Shown here: one piece after another, positions 1 through 6,900 of the stretch
Numbering within the stretch: the first letter of the stretch is position 1
How the letters are laid out: each line of letters begins with the position of its first letter
NCBI GenBank assembly: GCA_028293625.1
Contig: JAQGOL010000040.1
Span: 62,001-126,000, forward strand
DNA length: 64,000 nucleotides
Origin: Chthoniobacteraceae bacterium
Lineage (GTDB): Bacteria; Verrucomicrobiota; Verrucomicrobiia; Chthoniobacterales; Chthoniobacteraceae
Reading direction: 5' to 3'
Made by a program: the position numbers and the translations under genes
Notes under the pieces: generated by a model
Seen by the model: the letters and a program-made list of their open reading frames with translations, nothing else
The model's database searches: none
What the model was told of the DNA's origin: nothing

Positions 1-288
1 TTCGCCGAAGCGAAACGGGGTCTGGCGGCCACTGCTTCCTGTTTTGTCTTGCACCGCATGGGGTTTTTCGTGCCCCGGAGCTTGCGCGCCGGGCGGTGGG
101 CTCTTACCCCGCCTTTTCACCCTTACCCGTATTTTACGCGGGCGGTCTATTTTCTGTGACACTTTCCGTCACGCCGGACTTTGGCCCGACGTTCCCGTGT
201 GTTTTACGCGGCATGCTGCCAGAAGGTGTTCGGACTTTCCTCTGCACCGGTAAACCAGCACAGCGATCATCTGCCAACTCGCATCGCC
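1..288 (-). ncRNA. rnpB: RNase P RNA (bacterial type A), 3' part outside window
   Basis: Catalytic RNA of ribonuclease P, which matures tRNA 5' ends. Read on the minus strand, the sequence has the conserved core: GAGGAAAGTCCG (rc of about 230-241) near the 5' end, then ACAGAAAATAGACCGCC, then GTAAGGGTGAAAAGGCGGG followed by GTAAGAGCCCACCG, and later the GCAAGACAAAACAGGAAG block. These match conserved regions of the Escherichia coli RNA in the same order. The 5' end is set by analogy at the segment starting GAGTTGGCAGATGATCGC (rc of about 263-280), so it is uncertain by 10-30 bases. The 3' half of helix P1 and the last part of the RNA lie left of position 1. A plus-strand reading frame that crosses this region is not a gene. 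Confidence 0.92.
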
Positions 289-410
289 ACTCTGCGGAGC
301 CAAAGCAGACGGCGCAAGGAAAAGTATGTCGCGGACTGCCCGTCCGATCCGCTTTCACGCACTTCATCATTGTCTTGCCGCCCTTTGTCCCGATTCTGCA
401 CCTCCACCTC

Positions 411-1616
411 ATGTCGCCTACCGCACAATTCCTGCAGAAACTCCGCGCCGCGCTGGAGAGCGACGCCTTTGTAAAGATCACGCTGAGCCGGTATCACGGA
501 GAGGAAGCCGGATTGCGAAATATTTACGGCCGAATGGTGGAGTTAAAGGAGGGCCGTCTGCTCTCGTTGGTTTTTCATCACGCCACCCGCGATGTGACGA
601 AGAATTATTCAATTTCCGAGGCGGTTGATCAAATCATCGGACCTTCTTTGAGCATGGCGGGGTTTGAGAGCGCCCATCTGTTTACGACGACGGGCGACTG
701 GCAGTTGCGGTGCCATGTGCGGGAAGAAAAAAGCACGCTCAAGGCAAGTCGTCCCGTATTTACACTTGCGCCGGAGCCGGAGCATGATCGCCGGAAAGTG
801 CAATCGGTCGCTCAAAGCGCCCCTTTTCTTCAGGCGCTCGGCGTTGCCAATTCCGGCGGCGAGCCGCGCCCGGGAATGGCTGATAAACTGCGGCAAATTC
901 AGCGATTTGTGGAAATTCTCGGGCATCTCCTCGCTGACACCGCACTGCGGCCGGCAGACAGCCGCGAGCTGCGGGTGCTCGATATGGGCGCAGGCAAAGG
1001 TTACCTTACTTTTGCCACTTGTGAATTTCTTCAAAAACGCGGCTTGGATGCGCGTGTAACCGGGGTGGAGTTGCGCGCCGACCTCGTGGCGCTTACAAAT
1101 CAAACGGCCCGCCAGGTTGGTTATGAGAAACTGGAATTTGTGGAGGGTGCAATCGGCGCGTTCGAGGCCGGCCAGGTCGATATCCTAATCGCGTTGCATG
1201 CCTGCGATACCGCAACCGATGACGCCCTTTTTCAAGGAATCCGCGCCGGGGCATCGCTCATTGTAACTGCGCCATGCTGCCATAAAGAGATCCGTGCAAA
1301 ACTGACTCCGCCGGATGTGCTCCACGAGATAATGAGGCACGGAATCCTGCATGAACGTCAGGCTGAGATTGTGACCGATGCCATTCGCGCGCTGCTGCTG
1401 GAAATCCACGGCTACAAGGCGAGCGTCTTTGAATTTATTTCAAGTGAGCACACCGGCAAAAATTTGATGATAGCGGCCACTAAACGCCCGCATCCTCTTG
1501 CGCCGGATCTTTTAAGACGGCGGCTCCACGAGATGCTCGATTTTTACGGCATTCGAGAGCAGCACCTCGCCATGCTGCTTGGGGAATTGAACGGCGTCGA
1601 TTCGGCCCACTCCTAA
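411..1616 (+). CDS. SAM-dependent methyltransferase (Methyltransf_32-like)
   Basis: A 401-residue protein with a class I SAM-binding fold in its C-terminal half. Motif I is VLDMGAGKGYLTFA, followed by TGVELRADLV (acidic ribose contact), IALHACDTATDDA and TAPCCHKE. This ALHACDTATDDA/CCHK pattern is typical of the Methyltransf_32 family, several members of which act on RNA; the substrate here is not known. The N-terminal half (residues 1-140) carries no motif I recognise. The frame is open upstream to position 96, but that part runs antisense through RNase P RNA, so the ATG at 411 is preferred. The next methyltransferase starts 7 bases after the stop, which suggests one transcript. Confidence 0.8.
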   Translation: MSPTAQFLQKLRAALESDAFVKITLSRYHGEEAGLRNIYGRMVELKEGRLLSLVFHHATRDVTKNYSISEAVDQIIGPSLSMAGFESAHLFTTTGDWQLRCHVREEKSTLKASRPVFTLAPEPEHDRRKVQSVAQSAPFLQALGVANSGGEPRPGMADKLRQIQRFVEILGHLLADTALRPADSRELRVLDMGAGKGYLTFATCEFLQKRGLDARVTGVELRADLVALTNQTARQVGYEKLEFVEGAIGAFEAGQVDILIALHACDTATDDALFQGIRAGASLIVTAPCCHKEIRAKLTPPDVLHEIMRHGILHERQAEIVTDAIRALLLEIHGYKASVFEFISSEHTGKNLMIAATKRPHPLAPDLLRRRLHEMLDFYGIREQHLAMLLGELNGVDSAHS

Positions 1617-1623
1617 TTTTTCG

Positions 1624-2643
1624 ATGATCAAATACTGGACTCCTAGCGAACTCAAAACTTTGCGTCGTTTGCGCGAGGGATTTCTCAGCGGCACGGCCGG
1701 CAATGCCAATTACTGGCGCGCTGTTGAGGATTTGGCGCTCTACGACACGACGTTTGCCGAACGCATCGGTTGGAAATGGGACGGGGCGTTAAGGGAACTC
1801 ACCTTGCGCCAGTGGAGTCCTAAAAGCCGGCATATTCTCGATTGGGGTTGCGGCACCGGCATCGCAAGCCGCCGGGTCCTGGAATGGTGGCCGGACCAGT
1901 TTCGCTCCCTCTCTCTTCACGACCGCTCTTCAGCGGCCATGCGGTTTGCCGCCGAGCGCGCCCATCGTGAAAACCCGAAGTTGACCGTCCGGATGGGCGA
2001 ACAGATGGAGCCCGATACGCTGCTTGTCCTCAGCCACGTGATTAATGAACTGCCCTCGCGGGATCTGAGCCGTCTGATGGAACGAGCGCGCGAGGCCACG
2101 GAAATCATCTGGGTGGAAGCCGGCGCACGCGATGAAAGCCGGCGATTGAGCGAAGTGCGGGATCGGCTCCTGGGCGACGCCCGAGGATTTGTCGCGGTGG
2201 CACCATGCACTCACCAGGCGCGATGCGGCATGTTGACCGCCAAAAACGAGCAGCACTGGTGTCATCATTTTGCCCATCCTCCGAGCGAGATTTTCCAGAG
2301 TGCCTCCTGGCATCAATTCAGCCTCGAACTGGGAATCGATCTGCGATCGCTCCCCTACAGCTTCCTGGTTCTTCAAAAGTCGGACGAGCTGGCACCGACC
2401 GCGCCGGATTTCTCCCGGGTCATAGGCAAACCGCGGGAATTCAAGGGCCACGATAAAGTGCTGAGCTGCCATGAAGGCGGTGTAACGGAACTCATGCTCC
2501 AAAAGCGGGATGCGCCCGAATTGATGAAGGCGTTGAGAAAAGGCCCCGCGGCGCCCGTCTACCGCTGGACTCTTGAGGGAGGGAAAATTGTCGGAGCCGA
2601 AGAAATTGGCGGCGCAATGGACTCAACGAGCCTGCCAGAGTGA
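1624..2643 (+). CDS. Rsm22-family small-subunit ribosome methyltransferase-like protein
   Basis: A 339-residue protein with a SAM-binding core (ILDWGCGTGIASRRVLEWWP, residues about 70-90) and the signature LVLSHVINELPSRD. Further on it has a cysteine/histidine cluster: APCTHQARCGML followed by QHWCHHFAHPP. That arrangement is the hallmark of the Rsm22/METTL17 family, associated with assembly of the small ribosomal subunit in mitochondria; in METTL17 the equivalent cysteines hold a [4Fe-4S] cluster. The bacterial role is inferred: ribosome assembly or rRNA modification. The last 90 residues form a basic tail (RVIGKPREFKGHDKV). It sits just behind another methyltransferase and ahead of a secreted FKBP. 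Confidence 0.75.
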   Translation: MIKYWTPSELKTLRRLREGFLSGTAGNANYWRAVEDLALYDTTFAERIGWKWDGALRELTLRQWSPKSRHILDWGCGTGIASRRVLEWWPDQFRSLSLHDRSSAAMRFAAERAHRENPKLTVRMGEQMEPDTLLVLSHVINELPSRDLSRLMERAREATEIIWVEAGARDESRRLSEVRDRLLGDARGFVAVAPCTHQARCGMLTAKNEQHWCHHFAHPPSEIFQSASWHQFSLELGIDLRSLPYSFLVLQKSDELAPTAPDFSRVIGKPREFKGHDKVLSCHEGGVTELMLQKRDAPELMKALRKGPAAPVYRWTLEGGKIVGAEEIGGAMDSTSLPE

Positions 2644-2682
2644 TTGCGTGAATGCGGAATTCAATTATACCGTACGGCCCTT

Positions 2683-3147
2683 ATGAAATCGATCTCTTGG
2701 ACGAAAGTCTTCGCCGCAGCAATGCTGGCGATGTTACCCCTTTTGGTTATGGCTGAATCCCCAATCGAAAAAGGCGAAAAATACCTCGCCGAAAACGCAA
2801 AAAAAGAAGGTGTGAAAACCACCGCCAGCGGACTGCAATATAAGGTGCTCAAAGAAGGCGAAGGCAAAAGCCCAAAGGCCACGGATACCGTGCAGGTCCA
2901 CTATCGTGGGACGCTCCTTGACGGAACCGAGTTCGATAGCTCAATCAAACGCGGTCAGCCCGCCGAATTCCCGCTGAACCGGGTCATCAAAGGTTGGACA
3001 GAAGGCGTGCAGCTTATGAAGGAAGGCGCCAAGTATCAGTTCACGATCCCGCCTCAACTTGCTTATGGTGCAAGTGGAACTCCCGGAGGCCCGATCGGAC
3101 CGAATGAAACGCTGATTTTCGAGGTTGAACTTCTGAAAATTCGGTAG
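2683..3147 (+). CDS. Secreted FKBP-type peptidyl-prolyl isomerase
   Basis: A 154-residue protein that catalyses cis-trans isomerisation of proline bonds in exported proteins. Residues 1-25 are a signal peptide ([20 protein letters not shown] then VMA before the cut). A short Mip/FkpA-like linker ([16 protein letters not shown]) leads into one FKBP domain, residues about 45-154, with the expected [63 protein letters not shown] codon at 2644 extends the frame, but the ATG at 2683 gives the proper signal peptide. A strong hairpin follows 40 bases downstream. Confidence 0.92.
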   Translation: MKSISWTKVFAAAMLAMLPLLVMAESPIEKGEKYLAENAKKEGVKTTASGLQYKVLKEGEGKSPKATDTVQVHYRGTLLDGTEFDSSIKRGQPAEFPLNRVIKGWTEGVQLMKEGAKYQFTIPPQLAYGASGTPGGPIGPNETLIFEVELLKIR

Positions 3148-3186
3148 CCTGTCTTTCAAAAAACGCAATCAATCCCCTCCCCTTGC

Positions 3187-3227
3187 ACGGCGCGGCCCCA
3201 TTTTTCGGGCGCCGCGCCGTCGCTTTT
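3187..3227 (+). terminator. Rho-independent terminator-like hairpin after the FKBP gene
   Basis: A perfect 10-bp stem, ACGGCGCGGC (3187-3196) and GCCGCGCCGT (3211-3220), is extended by C/G pairs around a loop containing five T. The tail (CGCTTTTCC) is short and T-rich. It separates the methyltransferase/FKBP group from the polysaccharide cluster. Confidence 0.7.
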
Positions 3228-3390
3228 CCAGTTCCCCGCCTAGCCCCGCCGTTGAGCGAACATCCAAGCTCCTAACAGCACCCCATTTTGAGGCGTTGCT
3301 ACGGCAGACTCAATCACCCTTTTTTTGTATGAAATTCACCCAGGCCACCAGCACGTCGAGTGGCGCCAAGAACTCCACCGACTCCGCGAT

Positions 3391-4629
3391 ATGAACGTGA
3401 TGCTTGATTCAGAAAACGCGGCCGTCGTTAACACCCATTTGGTCGGGAGTATCGACCTCTCGATTGTAATGCCATGTCTCAACGAGGCGGAGACTATCGA
3501 GCAATGCATCATAAAAGCTCAGGAAGGTATCAAAAACACCAACCTTCGCGGAGAGATCGTCATTGCCGATAACGGGAGCACGGATGGCTCAGTGGAGATA
3601 GCGACGCAGTTGGGGGCTCGGGTAGTAGCCGTTGCGGCAAAGGGCTATGGCAGCGCGTTGCGCGGCGGCATAGAGGCAGCCAGAGGCAGATGGATCATCA
3701 TGGGTGACGCGGATGACAGCTACGATTTCTCCTCGATCCATGGATTTATAGAGAAACTGCGCGAAGGATTTGTACTCGTCATGGGATGCCGACTGCCAAG
3801 TGGCAAAGGCACGATCATGCCGGGAGCCATGCCCTGGAAAAACCGATGGCTGGGCAATCCAGTCCTATCTTTCCTCGGACGCACATTTTTCAAGACACCC
3901 ATTCGCGATTTTCACTGCGGGCTCCGGGCTTTCTCCAAAACAGGTTACGATTCCTTGGGCTTGAAGACAACCGGCATGGAGTTCGCCTCTGAAATGGTAA
4001 TGAAGGCGACTCTAAAAGGGCTGCCCATTACTGAAGTGCCAATTACTCTCTACCGCGATGGCCGCTCCCGGCCGCCGCATCTCCGCGCTTGGCGGGACGG
4101 TTGGCGTCACCTGCGTTTCATGCTGATCTACTCGCCCCGGTGGCTCTTCCTTGTTCCAGGAATCGTCATCGCAATGCTCGGACTGATCTCCACCATTTTC
4201 CTCTGCTGGGCACCGCGTGAACTCTTCGGTATAGCGTTTGACGTAGGAACTCTGCTGGTTGCATCCATGTCTATTATTGCGGGCATCCAACTTGTCAGTT
4301 TGGCCTGCTTTACAAAAGTTTTCGGCATTGGGTCGGGATTGCTTCCGCAGGATCGCCAGTTCTCCACGGTGTTTAAGTTCCTCACCTTGGAGCGCGGGCT
4401 TGCGATTGGAGTTATGATTTTTCTCTTCGGTGGAGGCCTCTTGATTCGTGCCCTGAGTATCTGGCAGTCCGCCAGGTTTGGCATACTCTCCTACCCCGAT
4501 AATCTGCGTATGCTAACACCCGCAATGACGTCTATTATTGTCGGCCTTCAGGTCATCTCTTCAAGCTTCTTCATGAGCGTCCTTGGGCTCAATACGACCG
4601 AGCATCACCCGCCCTCGACGGACGCCTAA
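3391..4629 (+). CDS. GT2 glycosyltransferase, dolichol-phosphate-mannose-synthase-like, membrane bound
   Basis: A 412-residue transferase that probably moves a sugar from a nucleotide sugar to a polyprenyl carrier at the inner membrane. The GT-A domain covers residues about 20-240: LSIVMPCLNEAETIEQC, VIADNGSTDGSVEIA and the metal-binding MGDADDSYDF. The C-terminal third is hydrophobic, with about four membrane segments (WLFLVPGIVIAMLGLI; TLLVASMSIIAGIQLVSL; GVMIFLFGGGLLIRAL; a last one near the end). The frame extends upstream to a TTG at 3325, but ATG at 3391 leaves only a short lead before the fold. A 21-codon reading frame (3329-3394) ends in a 4-base ATGA overlap with this start. It is the first gene of the polysaccharide cluster; whether it is the initiating transferase is unknown. 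Confidence 0.85.
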   Translation: MNVMLDSENAAVVNTHLVGSIDLSIVMPCLNEAETIEQCIIKAQEGIKNTNLRGEIVIADNGSTDGSVEIATQLGARVVAVAAKGYGSALRGGIEAARGRWIIMGDADDSYDFSSIHGFIEKLREGFVLVMGCRLPSGKGTIMPGAMPWKNRWLGNPVLSFLGRTFFKTPIRDFHCGLRAFSKTGYDSLGLKTTGMEFASEMVMKATLKGLPITEVPITLYRDGRSRPPHLRAWRDGWRHLRFMLIYSPRWLFLVPGIVIAMLGLISTIFLCWAPRELFGIAFDVGTLLVASMSIIAGIQLVSLACFTKVFGIGSGLLPQDRQFSTVFKFLTLERGLAIGVMIFLFGGGLLIRALSIWQSARFGILSYPDNLRMLTPAMTSIIVGLQVISSSFFMSVLGLNTTEHHPPSTDA

Positions 4630-4979
4630 TAAGGCTTGTATTGTATGCCATCGGCCCCGGGTGGTCGGGGCATCATGGTTTGAAGTAGTAAAAGCAGCTT
4701 CTTAAGCGGCGTCTAATACGCTCCTCTAAAACTCAGCGCTTATGGGGCTTATAAGCCATTAGAGCGAGTCAAAAGCCGAGCCGTTTACTAATACCACCTG
4801 CGGTGTAGCTGGCAGCTCAGCTCAGCAATTCCCCCATGCCGGCCTCAGTAGCCGGTACGCATTGCCGCAAAACGAGTGAGCTGTTTAGATGCGCGCCGCA
4901 TGGAAAGCCCGTCCAGCCAAACCCAATTGGTATCGATTCGCGACTTTCTCGCGAAGATGAGCCACGGAAAGCTCCTGCC
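4630..4979 (+). other. 350-base leader region before the beta-barrel gene
   Basis: I see no gene here. It contains a hairpin (GGCCCCG near 4653 with CGGGGC at 4666-4671) just after the GT2 stop that lacks a T tail, an inverted repeat at 4739-4762, and a small hairpin near 4836-4862 (GCCGGC/GCCGG arms). A long untranslated leader ahead of wza/wzc-type genes is a plausible place for transcription control, but no known riboswitch pattern could be recognised. Confidence 0.4.
4739..4762. repeat. Inverted repeat centred on GGCTTATAAGCC, possible operator
   Basis: The core 4746-4757 is a perfect 12-base palindrome, GGCTTATAAGCC. With a GG bulge on the left, the pairing continues outward: CTTATGG (4739-4745) against CCATTAG (4756-4762). 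It lies about 220 bases before the start of the outer-membrane gene. A binding site for a dimeric regulator is inferred only from the symmetry. Confidence 0.3.
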
Positions 4980-6311
4980 ATGAGATGGCTCATCGTAGGA
5001 CTTTGTCCCTGGATTGTTTTCCGCAGCATCGAGCAAAACGTTTTTGCGCAAGAGCCGGTCGCCGAAGAACCCCTGCTATTTGACGTCGATACAGCCGCGG
5101 AAGCGGGCCAGATGGACGCCGTTCAGGAGGATGATCCACCCGATCGCTCGAACTTGGATGCCGCTGAATTTATCGGTCCACCGATAAAGTCCGTATCCGA
5201 AGGCCCTAGCGCACGATGGCAGGTGCATCCTCACTTCGATACCAGAATCACCTATGATGACAATATTTTCATCCAGCCAAACAATAAAAAACCGGATGTT
5301 AGTTTTGCCATTTCTCCAGGCTTGACAGTGGGGTACTTCGACTCACCCGAAACATCCGATTATCACCTCTCCCGAAGCAACAGAGCAAGTCGACTCAATC
5401 CCCCGACGGGCAGTTTTCTTTCTGCCGATTACACACTCACATTGCTGGAATTCGTCCACCATAGCTCTGAAAACTCCGTGGATCACGAGTTTCTCCTGGA
5501 CGGACAGTGGAGTGACAGCAAATGGCGATTCGGAATTCACTATCGATTCCTAAGCGGCGCTGGTGTTGATATCGATATTGGCGGACGTGTTAATCGTCAG
5601 GTCCAGACAGTCGCTATGGATGCGAGGTACGACTTGAGCGATAAGCTATTTCTGGAATCTAATTTCACCCGTATCAGCTCAGATCCAAAAGGCTTTGTCT
5701 CGGCAAAGGAAAACAGACTGACCAGCACTATAAATTATTCACTGACACCGCTATTTAGCGTCGGACTAGGAGGAGCCGTTGGAAATTTGAAAGTGGAACA
5801 TAGTCCGTCTGAAAGCGTTGAACAGATCCTGCTGCGCACACGGTATATGGCAACAGAAAAACTTGTATTTGATGCAACAGGCGGCATGGAGTTTCGTCAT
5901 ACCCACGACACAAATTCCCGGACAACACCTGTGGTGGATCTTGGCCTCTCATACATTCCATTCGAAGGCACGGAGTTTACAGGCAACGTTTTCAGGCGCA
6001 CCGAGAATTCCGCCCTGCAAGGTGGCAACGATTATACACTATTTGGCGTCAACTCCCGGATTTCCCATCTACTCTCCCGCGGTATCTATCTCACGCTGGG
6101 TGCGGGATATCGCCAGGCCGACTATATGGATGCCCCGGATGGAAATTCACGAAGCGACAAATACATTTATATTCAGCCAGGTATACTTTGGAATGTGAAC
6201 CGATGGTTTAATGTCCAATTGCTGTACATGCATGGCCGCAACCGCTCCAACGACCCCCAATTTGAATTCAGCAATAATCAGGTCGAGATACATGCCAGCT
6301 TTATATTCTAG
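4980..6311 (+). CDS. Outer-membrane beta-barrel protein of exopolysaccharide cluster
   Basis: A 443-residue secreted protein, probably an outer-membrane barrel that helps polymer export. The ATG at 4980 gives a signal peptide (MRWLIVGLCPWIVF, ending NVFAQ); the reading frame extends 48 codons further upstream without a membrane signal. After an acidic linker (residues 25-75), the sequence is a run of amphipathic strands with alternating aromatic and polar residues, for example FDTRITYDDNIFIQPN, LFLESNFTRISSDPKG, GIYLTLGAGYRQADY, and a final strand ending in Phe (VEIHASFIF), the usual barrel-assembly signal. It resembles the putative beta-barrel porin 2 (BBP2)/EpsL-type proteins seen in exosortase-linked polysaccharide operons. 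The exporter gene follows 9 bases later. Confidence 0.75.
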   Translation: MRWLIVGLCPWIVFRSIEQNVFAQEPVAEEPLLFDVDTAAEAGQMDAVQEDDPPDRSNLDAAEFIGPPIKSVSEGPSARWQVHPHFDTRITYDDNIFIQPNNKKPDVSFAISPGLTVGYFDSPETSDYHLSRSNRASRLNPPTGSFLSADYTLTLLEFVHHSSENSVDHEFLLDGQWSDSKWRFGIHYRFLSGAGVDIDIGGRVNRQVQTVAMDARYDLSDKLFLESNFTRISSDPKGFVSAKENRLTSTINYSLTPLFSVGLGGAVGNLKVEHSPSESVEQILLRTRYMATEKLVFDATGGMEFRHTHDTNSRTTPVVDLGLSYIPFEGTEFTGNVFRRTENSALQGGNDYTLFGVNSRISHLLSRGIYLTLGAGYRQADYMDAPDGNSRSDKYIYIQPGILWNVNRWFNVQLLYMHGRNRSNDPQFEFSNNQVEIHASFIF

Positions 6312-6320
6312 ATAGCTCGT

Positions 6321-6899
6321 ATGAAAATCCCTATTTTGTATTTATTTGCAATCGCAACCCTCGTATGTATTTCGCAAAGCTACTGCGCCAACAGTGCCGA
6401 TAACTACGTTCTTCGAGGCGACGATTTAGTTGAAATAAAAGTGTTTCAGGAGGATGATCTGACTACAAGGGTGCGGATACCGAGTGATGGTCAGATATCC
6501 TTCCCCTTAATTGGCAGCCTCAGAGTGGGTTCAAGAACAGTGAGGGAAGCGGAGGACCTGATTCGCAAAGAGCTAGGAGAACGCTTTCTAGTTCATCCCC
6601 AGGTAAACCTGTCAGTGCTGGAGTATGCACGGACCATATTTACCGTAATCGGACAAGTCCAACGCCCGGGAACTTATAAATTCCCCGACAGAAGCTCTCT
6701 CAATCTGGTCCAAGCCATTGGAATAGCTGGAGGCTATACGCGAATCGCCGATACAACTCGAATTACGCTCAAGCGGCGAACCGGCGGAAAAGAACTGGTC
6801 CAAAAACTTGACGCAAAACGGATGGCTAAAGAGAACACCACCGTGGCGTTCGAAATTAAAGCGGGCGATATAATCACAGTTGGCGAAAGAATATTCTGA
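6321..6899 (+). CDS. Wza-like polysaccharide export protein
   Basis: A 192-residue periplasmic/outer-membrane export protein. It has a signal peptide (residues 1-22), then a Poly_export domain (NYVLRGDDLVEIKVFQEDDL, VRIPSDGQISFPLIGSLRVG, TVREAEDLIRKELGERF) and one SLBB domain (IFTVIGQVQRPGTYKFPD, LVQAIGIAGGYTRIAD). It is shorter than Escherichia coli Wza (about 380 residues) and has no second SLBB domain or C-terminal barrel helix, so the neighbouring beta-barrel may supply the outer-membrane pore. There is a cysteine near the signal peptide end (SYCANS), so a lipoprotein is possible but no clear lipobox is visible. It lies directly before the chain-length gene. Confidence 0.88.
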   Translation: MKIPILYLFAIATLVCISQSYCANSADNYVLRGDDLVEIKVFQEDDLTTRVRIPSDGQISFPLIGSLRVGSRTVREAEDLIRKELGERFLVHPQVNLSVLEYARTIFTVIGQVQRPGTYKFPDRSSLNLVQAIGIAGGYTRIADTTRITLKRRTGGKELVQKLDAKRMAKENTTVAFEIKAGDIITVGERIF

Positions 6900-6900
6900 G

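Noticed and set aside
96-410. Upstream extension of the first methyltransferase and other overlapping frames in this region
   Set aside because: The stretch is antisense to conserved RNase P RNA, and the methyltransferase begins more naturally at the ATG at 411.
4836-4862. Hairpin resembling part of a cyclic-di-GMP riboswitch
   Set aside because: Conserved GEMM elements are not in the right order, so only a simple hairpin is supported.
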